DNA of 64,000 nt from Rubrivivax sp. (lineage in GTDB: Bacteria; Pseudomonadota; Gammaproteobacteria; Burkholderiales; Burkholderiaceae_C). A model generated the notes under the pieces. That model searched no databases. It had not been told where the DNA came from and worked only from the letters and a program-made list of their open reading frames with translations. Position numbers and translations under genes: made by a program. The DNA lies in contig JALHPF010000019.1 of NCBI GenBank assembly GCA_022842595.1, positions 1 to 64,000 of the forward strand. The letters are read 5' to 3'. Shown here piece by piece: positions 1 to 8,605 of the stretch (position 1 is the first letter of the stretch; every line of letters begins with the position of its first letter).

Positions 1-2
1 AT

Positions 3-176
3 GCTGCCGCGGCGGCCGGGCCGCTGCCGGCGGGACACGCCCTTCTGCAGGCCCGCGACACGCTGGCGCTGCTGGTGGCGGCGCTGACGATCACGGAGCC
101 AGCGGGGCCTGCCGGGCCTGCCGGGCCAGCCGGGCCAGCCGGGCCAGCCGGGCCTAGGGGCCAGCCACCAGCTTGA
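3..176 (+). CDS. 3' end of an unidentified protein with a Gly-Pro-Ala tail (partial)
   Basis: This is an open frame entering from the left edge and ending in TGA at 174-176. The visible residues begin with an Ala-rich stretch and a hydrophobic helix-like segment (LALLVAALTI). They end in a collagen-like tail of repeated Gly-Pro-Ala encoded by the 9-bp tandem repeat at 102-155. The frame was chosen because the other two forward frames are broken or give implausible composition. The end overlaps the convergent OmpA-like gene by 23 bp. The family cannot be recognised from this fragment. Confidence 0.35.
   Translation, partial: AAAAAGPLPAGHALLQARDTLALLVAALTITEPAGPAGPAGPAGPAGPAGPRGQPPA
102..155. 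repeat. Six-copy 9-bp tandem repeat
   Basis: Six consecutive 9-bp units of the form GCCGGGCCW (first unit GCGGGGCCT) run without interruption. In the forward frame they encode Gly-Pro-Ala. The multiple of three keeps the frame open if copy number changes by slippage. Confidence 0.85.
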
Positions 177-549
177 CGCGACCCGCGGCCACGCCCTGCT
201 GCTGCAGCGCCTGAGCCAGCGCGCGCTGGCGCGCTGCCGTCTGGCTGCTGGCCGCGGTGGCGGCCAGGCCGCTGTCGGCGGCCAGCTTCAGTGTCAGTGT
301 CGCCTGGGGTGGCAGCCGCTTCAGTTCGGCAGCCAGCTCCTTCACCGCTGCCGTGGAGGCAGGGGCCAGCCCCGAGCCTTCGAAACGCAGCCGGGCGGCG
401 GCGGCAGCCACGGCGTCGGGCACACCGGCGGCGTTCACCACGCTGGCGGCGACGGCACATTGCGGCGGGCAGCTGGCGCCGGCCGGCGCGGCGGCCAGCG
501 CCGCTGCCAGCAAGAGCAGGGAAGTGGGGACTCTGGCTTGCGCATGCAT
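154..549 (-). CDS. Small secreted OmpA-like domain protein
   Basis: The protein has about 131 residues with an N-terminal signal peptide (hydrophobic LLLLAAALAAAPAGA, then Ser-Cys). Its C-terminal half resembles a short OmpA/peptidoglycan-associated fold: LRFEGSGLAPAS, a helix, a TLTLKLAADSG strand, then ARQRALAQALQQQGV. The ATG at 549 was chosen because AGGAGACACC precedes it and the signal peptide then begins at residue 1; a longer open frame to 615 lacks both. It is divergent from ppk2 and overlaps the left-edge partial gene at its 3' end. The OmpA assignment rests on pattern only, because the peptidoglycan-binding residues are not all visible. Confidence 0.6.
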   Translation of the reverse strand: MHAQARVPTSLLLLAAALAAAPAGASCPPQCAVAASVVNAAGVPDAVAAAAARLRFEGSGLAPASTAAVKELAAELKRLPPQATLTLKLAADSGLAATAASSQTAARQRALAQALQQQGVAAGRVKLVAGP

Positions 550-693
550 GGTGTCTCCTGGAAGTTGGCCGCAGGCGGCGAGCCAGACTCTGGCACGGCA
601 GCGTGCGCCGTGCACTCCCCAGCTTCCCGGCTGTCATCGGCCTGTCATGCCAAGGCGTCAGCGTGCGGGCACTCCAGCCCCGATGCACCGCCG

Positions 694-1599
694 ATGAACC
701 CCAGCGAACTGAGCCCCGACGACCACGCCCGCCTGCTGCAACGCATCGAAGACGAGCTGCTCGACGGTTACGACGAGGAACTCGAACTCGAGATCGAGGA
801 CCGCGACCCGGTCACCGCCACGGCGCTGAGCGACCGCCGCCGCTACTTCCGGGAGCTGTTCAGGCTGCAGGGCGAGCTGGTGAAGTTGCAGGACTGGGTG
901 GCCGCCACCGGCCACAAGGTGGTGATCCTGTTCGAGGGCCGCGACGCTGCCGGCAAGGGCGGCGTCATCAAGCGCATCACCCAGCGGCTGAACCCGCGCG
1001 TGGCGCGTGTCGTGGCCCTGCCGGCACCGAACAGCCGCGAGAAGACGCAGTGGTACTTCCAGCGCTATGTGGCCCACCTGCCTGCGGCCGGCGAGATGGT
1101 CTTGTTCGACCGCAGCTGGTACAACCGCGCCGGCGTCGAGAAGGTCATGGGCTTCTGCAGCGAAGCCGAGGTCGAGGAATTCTTCCGCAGCGTGCCCGAG
1201 TTCGAACGCATGCTGGTGCGCAGCGGCGTGCAGTTGCTGAAGTACTGGTTCAGCATCACCGACGACGAACAGCACCTGCGCTTCCTGGGCCGGATCAACG
1301 ACCCGCTGAAGCAGTGGAAGCTGAGTCCGATGGACCTGGAAAGCCGGCGCCGCTGGGAGGACTACACCCGGGCGAAGGAAGCGATGCTGGAACGCACCCA
1401 CATCACCGAGGCGCCCTGGTGGGTGGTGCAGGCGGTGGACAAGAAGCGGGCGCGGCTGAACTGCATCCACCACCTGCTGCAGCAGATGCCGTATGGCGAG
1501 GTCGAACGCCCGGGCATCGAGCTGCCGGCGCGTGTGCGCAACCCCGACTACATCCGCAGCCCGGTGCCGGCCGAGATCATCGTGCCCGAGGTCTACTGA
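694..1599 (+). CDS. ppk2: Polyphosphate kinase 2 family protein
   Basis: The protein has 301 residues, a usual length for one-domain PPK2 enzymes, which transfer phosphate between polyphosphate and nucleoside di- or monophosphates in the cytoplasm. Visible motifs are a Walker A loop (EGRDAAGKGG, residues 81-90) and the Walker B/lid region DRSWYNRAG (about 139-147). Lys and Arg residues in the lid (NSREKTQW, 113-120) fit polyphosphate binding. The ATG at 694 gives the usual start; the open frame upstream to 460 is composition-driven. Its stop lies inside the end of the convergent sigma-factor gene (7 bp overlap). The subclass, and so the preferred nucleotide, cannot be fixed by eye. Confidence 0.93.
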   Translation: MNPSELSPDDHARLLQRIEDELLDGYDEELELEIEDRDPVTATALSDRRRYFRELFRLQGELVKLQDWVAATGHKVVILFEGRDAAGKGGVIKRITQRLNPRVARVVALPAPNSREKTQWYFQRYVAHLPAAGEMVLFDRSWYNRAGVEKVMGFCSEAEVEEFFRSVPEFERMLVRSGVQLLKYWFSITDDEQHLRFLGRINDPLKQWKLSPMDLESRRRWEDYTRAKEAMLERTHITEAPWWVVQAVDKKRARLNCIHHLLQQMPYGEVERPGIELPARVRNPDYIRSPVPAEIIVPEVY

Positions 1600-2882
1600 C
1601 GGGCCGACTCGCCGGCCGTGCCGGCGCGCGCCAGCAGGTGCGCCCGCACCCGCGGGTCCTCGGTCAGGCCGACGGCGCGCAGCCAGCTGGCCTGCGCCGC
1701 AGTGCCATCACCCGCCATGCTCTGAAGATGGGCCAGCGCCACCCAGTAGGGCTGATGGCCGGCCAGTGCGCCCGCGTGATCCGTTGCCTGCAGGGCCTGC
1801 AGCTTTGCCAGCCCAGCCGCGACCTCGCCACTTTCGGCCAGCGCCACGGCCTGGCCCAGGCGCGCGCCGGTGCTCGGGAAATGCTGCACCAGGGCGGCGT
1901 ACAGCCGGGCGATGGCCCCCCAGGGCGTGGCCCCGGTGACCAGGCGCTGGCAATGGGCCGACTGGATCGCCGCTTCCAGCTGGAACACCCCGGGCTGGCG
2001 CAGCCGCGCCGCGGCCCACAGGCAGTGTTCGGCCTCGGCCAGCAGCGGGCGCTGCCAGCGTGTGCTGTCCTGCTGCGTGAGCGGCACGAAGCTGCCGCCG
2101 TCGTCGAACTGCGCCGGCCGCCGCGCCTGGCAGAACAGCATCAGCGCCAGCAGGCCCAGCGCTTCGGCGCTGTCGCGCTGGTTGGCGGCCACCAGCCGCG
2201 CCAGGTAGAGGGTTTCGTCGACCAGCCCCGACAGCGCAGCGGGCAGGGCCGCGGGGTCACCCTGGCGTGCGGTGTGGGTGGCCAGGGTGTAGGCGCCGTA
2301 CAGCGCTTCCAGCACCGCGGCCAGCCGGGCCGGGCGCTCGCGCGCTTCGGGCTTCTCGAAGCGCAGGCTGGCGTCGCGGATCTTCGCCTTGGCGCGCACC
2401 AGGCGCTGCGCCATGGCCGCGGGCGAGACCAGGAAGGCCTCGGCGATGGTGGCTGCGTCCAGCCCCAGCACCGCCTGCAGCATCAGCGGCGCGTGCACGG
2501 CGGGCGCCAGCGCCGGGTGGGCGCAGACGAACATCAAGGCCAGCCGCTCGTCGGGCAGTTCAGGGCCGGCGTCGGTGACGGGCACGCTGGGTTCTTCCTC
2601 GAACATCGCCGTCACCAGCGGGTCGAGCTCGACGCGGCGGTGGCGTGCGGCCTGCAGAAGTTCGCGTTGCGCGGCACGCATCAGCCAGGCCTCGGGCGCC
2701 GCCGGCACCCCCGTGCGCGGCCAGTGCAGCAGCGCGCTGGCAAAGGCCTCGGCCAGCGCGTCCTCGGCCGCTGCCAGGTCGCGCCAGCGGTAGGCCAGCA
2801 GCGCCACCAGCCGGCCGTAGCTGTGGCGGGCCGCGTCGGCGGCGGCCCGTTGCGTGGCCGCCGCTGCTGCCGTGTCGGTCAC
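1593..2882 (-). CDS. ECF42-type RNA polymerase sigma factor with C-terminal extension
   Basis: The protein has 429 residues, about twice the size of a minimal ECF sigma factor. Region 2 (RWRDLAAAEDALAEAF, about 28-43) and region 4 are followed by a long helical C-terminal part (DUF6596/TPR-like) ending in paired-helix repeats. The GTG start overlaps the stop of the upstream DGPF/YCII gene as GTGA, so the two are translationally coupled. ECF42 factors are known to be encoded next to DGPF-domain proteins and to lack a classical anti-sigma factor, and the C-terminal domain is thought to control activity. Target promoters cannot be seen here. The gene converges on ppk2. Confidence 0.88.
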   Translation of the reverse strand: MTDTAAAAATQRAAADAARHSYGRLVALLAYRWRDLAAAEDALAEAFASALLHWPRTGVPAAPEAWLMRAAQRELLQAARHRRVELDPLVTAMFEEEPSVPVTDAGPELPDERLALMFVCAHPALAPAVHAPLMLQAVLGLDAATIAEAFLVSPAAMAQRLVRAKAKIRDASLRFEKPEARERPARLAAVLEALYGAYTLATHTARQGDPAALPAALSGLVDETLYLARLVAANQRDSAEALGLLALMLFCQARRPAQFDDGGSFVPLTQQDSTRWQRPLLAEAEHCLWAAARLRQPGVFQLEAAIQSAHCQRLVTGATPWGAIARLYAALVQHFPSTGARLGQAVALAESGEVAAGLAKLQALQATDHAGALAGHQPYWVALAHLQSMAGDGTAAQASWLRAVGLTEDPRVRAHLLARAGTAGESARQ

Positions 2883-3250
2883 GCGGCGTGGCCTTCGGGC
2901 GGCATGTCCAGCACCGGCCGCACCTCGGTCGTGCCGGTGGCGCTGTTCGGCGCGCGTGCCGCCCATTCCAGCGCCACGTCGAGGCTGGGCACCTTGACGA
3001 TGAAGTAGCCGCCCAGGTGCTCGCGGGTGTCGGCAAACGGCCCGTCCTGCACCTGGCGCTGACCATTGCGCACGCGCACGTGGGTGGCGGTGTGCGGCGG
3101 CTGCAGACCGTTGCCGGAAACGACGATGCCGGCGCCGTACATCGCACCGATGTAGGCGTTCCAGGCGGCCCAGTAGGCGGGGGCGGTCGCCGGGTCCTGG
3201 CCCTGGGCGATGTCGGCGTCGGTCTCGTTGAAGATCAGCATGTATTCCAT
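2879..3250 (-). CDS. DGPF/YCII-related domain protein, ECF42 partner
   Basis: The protein has 123 residues and starts MEYMLIF, typical of the YCII/DGPF family. The diagnostic Asp-Gly-Pro-Phe motif lies in QDGPFADTREHLGGYFIV. The family is a small ferredoxin-like fold, often encoded with ECF42 sigma factors. Its biochemical role is unsettled; it may be a target or a sensor partner. It is the first gene of a two-gene operon and its TGA overlaps the GTG of the sigma factor. It is divergent from the PAS histidine kinase at 3415, so 3251-3414 should hold both promoters. Confidence 0.9.
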   Translation of the reverse strand: MEYMLIFNETDADIAQGQDPATAPAYWAAWNAYIGAMYGAGIVVSGNGLQPPHTATHVRVRNGQRQVQDGPFADTREHLGGYFIVKVPSLDVALEWAARAPNSATGTTEVRPVLDMPPEGHAA

Positions 3251-3414
3251 GAATGGCTTTCAGATCCGGCTGAGGGGTGGCGTTGGCCGGGCGCACGCTA
3301 CCGGGTCGCGGCGCGCCAGACAAGCCGCGCCGGGCGGCGGGCTCATGGCAGTGATGCGCAGTGCCAGCCCGGATCGACAGGGCGAGGAAGAGATTTTTTC
3401 CCGCAGCAGCTGGC

Positions 3415-4623
3415 ATGCGCCTTGCGCCGGCATGGTGCATGCCGCCGCCGCCCACCGCCCCCACCACGGCTCCCGTACTGGCTGCCAGCCCCGCCCAGGC
3501 CGCCGAGCGCCTGACGCTGCTGCTGGAAAGCACCGGCGAAGGTATCTTCGGCATCGACATGGCGGGGCAGTGCACCTTCGTGAACCGCGCCGCGGCGCAG
3601 ATGCTGGGCCGGCGCACCGAAGAGGTGCTGGGCCGGAACATGCACGCGCTGATGCACCACACCCATGCAGACGGCCGCCACTACCCGGAATGCGACTGCC
3701 CGATCTTCCGCGCCTTCCGCCAGGGCCTGCCCTGCCGCATCGACGGTGAAGTGCTGTGGCGCGCCGACGGCAGCTGTTTCCCGGCCGAATACAGCAGCCA
3801 CCCGATCATCGAAAACGGCGAAGTGCGCGGTGCCGTCGCCACTTTCGTCGACATCACCGAACGCAAGCGCGCCGAAGAGCTGCTGCGCAAGAGCCACGAC
3901 GAACTCGAGCAGCGTGTCGCCGAGCGCACCCGCGAACTGCGCGACCTGGCCAACCACCTGGAAGCCGTGCGCGAGACCGAGCGCAAGCGCATCGCCCGCG
4001 AGATCCACGACGAACTCGGCTCGCTGCTGGTGGCGCTGAAGATGGACACGCACTGGCTGCATCGCCGCGTGGGCGTCGAATCGGGCGGCCGGGCCGAACT
4101 GCAGGCCAAGTGCCAGGGCATGGGGCGGCTCATCGACACCGCGGTCGACAACGTCGGCCGCATCATCACCGACCTTCGCCCCAGCATCCTGGACCACCAG
4201 GGCCTGTGGGCGGCGCTGGAATGGCAGGCCCAGGAATTCACCGAGAGCAGTGAACTCGACGCCACGCTGCAGTGCCATGTCGCTGCCGGCGTGCCGCCGC
4301 CGCAGGGCGGGCAGGCGATCGCCATCTTCCGCATCTTCCAGGAGATGCTGACGAACGTCGCCCGCCATGCGCGGGCGCGCAGCGTGCGCATCAGCATCCA
4401 TGTCGACGGCCCGCCCGATGCCGTGCTTTACGTCGATGTGCGCGACGATGGCGTCGGCGCCGCAGCCGCGGCGCTGGCCGACCCGCAGAGCTTCGGCGTG
4501 CTCGGCATGCGCGAACGGGCCGGGCACTTCGGTGGCCGCATCACCATCGACAGCGCGCCGGGGCAGGGCACCCGCGCGCGCCTGGTGATGCCGCTGGCCG
4601 GCGACGAGGCGGGGGCACCATGA
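3415..4623 (+). CDS. PAS-domain sensor histidine kinase, NarX/HisKA_3 type
   Basis: The protein has about 402 residues with no convincing membrane segment, so it is probably cytoplasmic. One PAS domain (about 30-150) contains a Cys/His-rich segment (HHTHADGRHYPECDCP) that might bind metal or sense redox. A coiled coil (about 155-190) leads to a HisKA_3 dimerisation domain with phospho-acceptor His near residue 198 (REIHDELGSLL) and a HATPase_c domain (DDGVGAAA, FGVLGMRERAGHFGG). The 3' end overlaps the regulator ATG as ATGA. The start is uncertain: ATG 3415 or ATG 3439, neither with a clear ribosome site. Confidence 0.88.
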   Translation: MRLAPAWCMPPPPTAPTTAPVLAASPAQAAERLTLLLESTGEGIFGIDMAGQCTFVNRAAAQMLGRRTEEVLGRNMHALMHHTHADGRHYPECDCPIFRAFRQGLPCRIDGEVLWRADGSCFPAEYSSHPIIENGEVRGAVATFVDITERKRAEELLRKSHDELEQRVAERTRELRDLANHLEAVRETERKRIAREIHDELGSLLVALKMDTHWLHRRVGVESGGRAELQAKCQGMGRLIDTAVDNVGRIITDLRPSILDHQGLWAALEWQAQEFTESSELDATLQCHVAAGVPPPQGGQAIAIFRIFQEMLTNVARHARARSVRISIHVDGPPDAVLYVDVRDDGVGAAAAALADPQSFGVLGMRERAGHFGGRITIDSAPGQGTRARLVMPLAGDEAGAP

Positions 4624-5261
4624 TCCAGGTGCTGATCTGCGACGACCACCAGATCGTGCGCCAGGGCATCAAGCTGATCCTGGCCGACGCATCCGACATC
4701 GCGCTGGCCTGCGAGGCCGCCAACGGGCCCGACGCGGTGGCACGGGTGCGCCAGGGCGGCATCGACGTCGTGCTGCTCGACATCGCCATGCCGCAGCGCG
4801 ACGGCCTGGACGTGCTGAAGCAGCTGAAGAGCGAATTCCCGCGGCTGCCGGTGCTGATGCTGTCGACCTACCCCGACCGCCAGTACGCCGTGCGCAGCCT
4901 GAAGCTGGGCGCGGCCGGCTATCTGAACAAGAGTGCCGACAGCGAACAGATGATCGAGGCGATTCGCCGCGTGGCGCTGGGCGGGCTCTTCATCACCGCC
5001 AGCGTGGCCGAGCAGCTGGCCAGCGCGGTGGGTGCCGGTGCCAAGGCCGACCTGCCGCTGCACGAACGCCTGTCGCAACGCGAATACCAGGTCTTCCGCC
5101 TGCTCAGCCAGGGCCGCAGCGTGGGCGAGATCGCCGAGGCGCTGGCGCTGTCGTCGAACACCGTGAGCACCTACCGCGCCCGCATCCTCGAAAAGACCGG
5201 CGTGCGCAACGATGTCGAGCTGGCGCTGTATGCGGTGCAGCAGGGCGTGCAAGACGGCTGA
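4620..5261 (+). CDS. LuxR/NarL-family response regulator
   Basis: The protein has 213 residues. The N-terminal receiver has its acidic pocket at D8/D9, phospho-acceptor D54 (VVLLDIAMPQ) and the Lys in LNKSADS. The C-terminal LuxR helix-turn-helix is at about 145-205 (LSQREYQVFRLLSQG, then ALSSNTVSTYRARIL). It is translationally coupled to the upstream PAS kinase (ATGA overlap) and is its evident partner. Target genes are not visible. Confidence 0.93.
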   Translation: MIQVLICDDHQIVRQGIKLILADASDIALACEAANGPDAVARVRQGGIDVVLLDIAMPQRDGLDVLKQLKSEFPRLPVLMLSTYPDRQYAVRSLKLGAAGYLNKSADSEQMIEAIRRVALGGLFITASVAEQLASAVGAGAKADLPLHERLSQREYQVFRLLSQGRSVGEIAEALALSSNTVSTYRARILEKTGVRNDVELALYAVQQGVQDG

Positions 5262-5321
5262 ACGGGCCGCAGCGGTTACGCTCTCGGGCTGGCTGTCTCG
5301 ACCCTGTTCACATTCCCCACC

Positions 5322-5579
5322 ATGACCGACACCCCCCCGCTGCCCGAACGCCCCGCCTTGCCCGACCGCCTGTCGAACGACCCGCGCAGCCCGCACTACC
5401 AGGCGGCCGTGTTCGCGCACGAGATCGGCATCCGCTTCAACGACAAGGTGCGCACCGATGTCTCGGAATACAGCATCAGCGAAGGCTGGGTGAAGGTGCC
5501 TGCCGGCAAGTCGGTGGACAGGCGCGGCCAGCCGCTGCTGATCACGCTGAAGGGGCGGGTCGAGGCCTTCTACCTCTGA
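5322..5579 (+). CDS. DUF3297 family protein
   Basis: The protein has 85 residues, a small conserved cytoplasmic protein widespread in proteobacteria with no established function. The core GIRFNDKVRTDVSEYSISEG and the C-terminal LLITLKGRVEAFYL are the family's recognisable blocks, with the usual ending at Phe-Tyr-Leu. It is monocistronic, 60 bp after the response regulator, and ends one base before the stop of the convergent histidine kinase. Confidence 0.85.
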   Translation: MTDTPPLPERPALPDRLSNDPRSPHYQAAVFAHEIGIRFNDKVRTDVSEYSISEGWVKVPAGKSVDRRGQPLLITLKGRVEAFYL

Positions 5580-5580
5580 G

Positions 5581-7065
5581 TCAGGCCCGGCCCGCCGTCG
5601 ACGGGCCGGCAGCGGCCAGCGGCAGCGCCAGCACCAGCCTTGTGCCCCCCCCGGGCCCGGCCTGCACGCGCAGGCTGCCACCATGCAGCAAGGCGATGCG
5701 CTGGGCGATGGCCAGGCCCAGGCCACCCACGCCGCCGCCCGGTCGGGGCAGTGGCGGTTCGCGCACGGGCTGGTCGGCATCCAGCCGCCGCGCCAGTTCC
5801 GGCGGCAGGCCCGGGCCGCTGTCGGCCACCAGCACCTGGGCCTGCACGCCGTCGCAGTGCAGGCTGACCTGCACCGGCTGCGTTCCGGGTGCATGGCGCA
5901 CGGCGTTGTCGATGAGGTTGCTGAGCGCACGTTCGATGAGGTGCAGGTCGCCATCCAGCAGCAAGGCTTGCGGGGCCGGGCCGGTCAGCGCCACGGTGGC
6001 GCGCGGCAGGCCCGGGTCGAACTTCTGCACGGTGTCGGCGACGAGTTCGTCGAGCCGGAAGCATTCACGCTGGGGCAGCTTGCTGGTGGACTGCAGGGTC
6101 GCCAGTTCGAACAGCTGCTGCGACAGCCGTCTGACCTTGTCGCTTTGCGCCAGCGCCGCCGCCAGCAGGGGCCCGCGCCGGGCCGGGTCTTCGGCCCAGT
6201 CGGGCGAGGCCAGGGCTTCCAGGTGGCCGTGCAGCGCGGTCAGCGGCGTGCGCAGGTCGTGCGCCAGGTTGGCCATGAGTTCGCGGTGGGCGGTTTCCTG
6301 TTCGCCCCGGGCCTGCACCTGCCGCGCCACGCGCTGCGACATCGTGTCGAAGGCGGCAGCGATGGCCCCCACCTCATGCTGCGGCGGCGGGCGGGCCGGG
6401 GCCGCCGCCGGGCTGTCGATGTCGTAGGCCTGCAGCCGGCCCGCCAGCTGCTGCAGCGGTTGCGTCAGGTGGCGCACCAGCAGCGCGCCCAGGGCCAGGG
6501 TGGCCAGCACGGCGGCGGCCACCGCCCAGGCTGCGCCCTGCCACAGCGGCCGCTCGGCGCCCGGCAGGCTGGAGGCGGCCGCGGGCAGCACGATGTACAG
6601 GTAGCCCGGCGGGCGTGCCTGCCCGGGCAGGGGCGGAAACATCGCCGCGCTGAAGCTGCGCGGCGGGCCGCCCATCGGGTCGGTGCCGCGCAGGGGCAAT
6701 GCGCCCCGGGCCAGGAAGGCGCGCACCGGGTCGAGGTCGACACGCGGCGTGCGCACCATGCCGGGTTCGCCGATGTAGTGGTCCACGCTGCCTTCGGCGT
6801 CGAGCAGGTAGACCTGGATGCCCGGGTTCACCGTCATCAGCATGCGCAGCAGTTCGCTGCGCGCGCTGCGGTCGGCGGCATCGGCCGAGCGCACGGCGGG
6901 CCAGTGGTCCACGATGTGCGCGGCCAGGCCCTGCGACAGGCGCTGCAGGCCGGTTTCTTCCTGCTGCTGCCCGACATGGCGCACCAGCGCCGCCACGAAC
7001 AGGCCGAATGCCAGCAGCAGCAGGGCCAGGGCCCACGTCAGGCGCTGTGCCAGGCTGGCCTTCAT
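5581..7065 (-). CDS. Membrane sensor histidine kinase (HAMP, HisKA, HATPase)
   Basis: The protein has 494 residues. TM1 is at about 8-28 (LTWALALLLLAFGLFVAALV), followed by a periplasmic sensor loop of about 140 residues, TM2 near 175-195, HAMP, HisKA with acceptor His near residue 269 (LMANLAHDLRTPLTAL), and HATPase_c with the N box (LIDNAVRHAPG) and G boxes (DSGPGLPP, GGVGGLGLAIAQ). Its ATG overlaps the stop of the response regulator as ATGA. It is the third gene of an operon whose first gene encodes a spondin-domain PEP-CTERM protein, which suggests the pair monitors the envelope or regulates that surface protein. Confidence 0.93.
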   Translation of the reverse strand: MKASLAQRLTWALALLLLAFGLFVAALVRHVGQQQEETGLQRLSQGLAAHIVDHWPAVRSADAADRSARSELLRMLMTVNPGIQVYLLDAEGSVDHYIGEPGMVRTPRVDLDPVRAFLARGALPLRGTDPMGGPPRSFSAAMFPPLPGQARPPGYLYIVLPAAASSLPGAERPLWQGAAWAVAAAVLATLALGALLVRHLTQPLQQLAGRLQAYDIDSPAAAPARPPPQHEVGAIAAAFDTMSQRVARQVQARGEQETAHRELMANLAHDLRTPLTALHGHLEALASPDWAEDPARRGPLLAAALAQSDKVRRLSQQLFELATLQSTSKLPQRECFRLDELVADTVQKFDPGLPRATVALTGPAPQALLLDGDLHLIERALSNLIDNAVRHAPGTQPVQVSLHCDGVQAQVLVADSGPGLPPELARRLDADQPVREPPLPRPGGGVGGLGLAIAQRIALLHGGSLRVQAGPGGGTRLVLALPLAAAGPSTAGRA

Positions 7066-7793
7066 GGCGCGGCGCCCGTGCCGGCGGCGACGCCGCCCAG
7101 CGGCTCGAAGCGATAGCCCACGCCCCAGACGGTCTGGATGAAGCGCGGTGCCTGCGGGTCGGCCTCGAGCTTCTGGCGCAGCCGGTTGATGTGGGAATTG
7201 ACGGTGTGCTCGAAGCCGTCGAAGCCCGTGCCCCAGACCTGTTCGAGCAGTACCGCGCGGCCGAACACCTGCTGCGGGTGGCGCAGCAGGAAGTGCAGCA
7301 GGTCGAACTCGCGCAAGGTCAGTGGCACCGGGCTGCTGCCCTGCAGCAGAACGCGGCGCAGGGGGTCCAGCTGCCACAGCCCGGCAGGCCCGAAACGCAG
7401 CGTCGAAGGCAGTTCAGGCTGCACCCGCGCGGCCCGGCGCAGCAGCGCGCGCACACGCGCCAGCAGCTCGGCCATCGAGAACGGCTTGGCCAGGTAGTCG
7501 TCGGCGCCGACCTCCAGCCCCAGCACGCGGTGGATCTCGCCGGCCCGCGCGCTGAGCATGATGATGGGCAGCGCCGGCTGGCAGGTGCGTGCATGGCGGC
7601 ACACGTCCAGCCCGTCGGCGCCGGGCAGCATGCCGTCCAGCAGCAGCAGGCTGAAGGGCTGGCGGTCCAGCGCGGCCATCGCCTGCAGGCCGTCGGTTTC
7701 GCGCTGCAGGCAGTAGCCGGCCTGCTGCAGGTGCAGGTCGACGACGTCGGCCACGGCGTCGTCGTCTTCCACCAGCAGCAGGGGGTGTTTCAT
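7062..7793 (-). CDS. OmpR/PhoB-family response regulator
   Basis: The protein has 243 residues. The receiver has an acidic cluster at 9-12, phospho-acceptor D53 (LLLLDGMLPG) and Lys in YLAKPFS. The winged-helix DNA-binding domain is at about 140-235 (LTLREFDLLHFLLRHPQQVF, then VNSHINRLRQKLE). It is coupled at both ends: its ATG overlaps the TGA of the spondin/PEP-CTERM gene and its TGA overlaps the kinase ATG. The inverted repeat at 8811-8841 in front of the divergent fasciclin gene is a candidate operator, though this is not proven. Confidence 0.93.
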   Translation of the reverse strand: MKHPLLLVEDDDAVADVVDLHLQQAGYCLQRETDGLQAMAALDRQPFSLLLLDGMLPGADGLDVCRHARTCQPALPIIMLSARAGEIHRVLGLEVGADDYLAKPFSMAELLARVRALLRRAARVQPELPSTLRFGPAGLWQLDPLRRVLLQGSSPVPLTLREFDLLHFLLRHPQQVFGRAVLLEQVWGTGFDGFEHTVNSHINRLRQKLEADPQAPRFIQTVWGVGYRFEPLGGVAAGTGAAP

Positions 7794-8605
7794 CGGGTCA
7801 TCGCAGCGGCGTTCAAGGACCTGCGTCGTACGAACAGGCCCAGACCTGACAAGCCGGCGGCCCACAAGGCGAAAGAACCGGGTTCGGGTACGGCGGTGAC
7901 GGCAAAGCTGATGCGGTAGATCTCGCTGCCGGCCGTCAGGCCGCTGTTGAAGACATAGCCGGCACCGGTGGTCAGGCCGTTGAAGCCCGCCAGTTCGGCG
8001 AAGTTGAAGGCGACCACCGAGTTCTGGTTGGCACGCAGGCTGTTATTGCCGACGAAGGCTGCAGCGGCCGGGTCGAAGACTTCCGAGCCCGCGTCCCAGA
8101 CGTCGGTGGCGCGCTGCGTGATGCTGGTGATGGCCAGGTTGCCGGCGGCGTCGAACAGGCGGTATTCCATCGGGTCGTCGTTGCCGATGAAGAAGTCGTT
8201 GCTGGGCACGATCATCGAGGCAAAGGTGAAGTACGGGTTCAGCAGCGGGTTCACGGTGAAGCTCATGCTCGCCGTGGCACCGGGGGTCAGCAGGCCGCCG
8301 ACCGTGCCCAGGGTGGCCGTGGGGTCGGCCGCCATGAAGGCCGGGAACCAGGCGGCGCCGCTGCCGCCTTCGGCCACGCTGATGATCGGCGCCGTGGCCG
8401 CCTGGCCCAGGTTGAAGGCGTCGTAGCTGCCGTTGTTGAAGCCGACACGCAGTGGTGCAAAGGCCGCGCCGTTGGCGCCGATCAGGTTCTGGATGGTGAC
8501 GGTGACCACCTGCTGCTGGGCCTGGGCCCACTGCGGCAGGGTCAAGGCGGCGCAGGCCAGCGCCAAGGCGCCGATGCGGTGAAGATGATGGGAAGTCGCG
8601 GACAT
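7790..8605 (-). CDS. Spondin_N-like secreted protein with PEP-CTERM sorting signal
   Basis: The protein has 271 residues with a signal peptide ending AQAQ near residue 30. The body matches bacterial spondin-N domain proteins (FAPLRVGFNNGSYDAFNLGQ, GGSGAAWFPAF, FFIGNDDPMEYRLFD). It ends in a PEP-CTERM signal: VPEP, a hydrophobic helix, then RRRS. Such proteins are recognised by exosortase and processed for surface display or release. The ATG at 8605 has AGGAG at good spacing. Unusually, the stop overlaps the start of a response-regulator gene, so the surface protein is the lead cistron of a signalling operon. Confidence 0.88.
   Translation of the reverse strand: MSATSHHLHRIGALALACAALTLPQWAQAQQQVVTVTIQNLIGANGAAFAPLRVGFNNGSYDAFNLGQAATAPIISVAEGGSGAAWFPAFMAADPTATLGTVGGLLTPGATASMSFTVNPLLNPYFTFASMIVPSNDFFIGNDDPMEYRLFDAAGNLAITSITQRATDVWDAGSEVFDPAAAAFVGNNSLRANQNSVVAFNFAELAGFNGLTTGAGYVFNSGLTAGSEIYRISFAVTAVPEPGSFALWAAGLSGLGLFVRRRSLNAAAMTR

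Noticed and set aside
591..606. TGGCACG followed by GTGC upstream of ppk2, resembling a sigma-54 promoter
   Set aside because: The distance between the GG and GC pairs is 11 rather than 10 bases, which normally destroys function.
291..3008. A 905-codon open frame on the plus strand across ppk2 and the sigma-factor gene
   Set aside because: It has Arg/Pro/Ala-rich composition without any fold, and it lies out of frame or antisense to clearly recognisable genes. It arises from the lack of A/T-rich stop codons at high GC.
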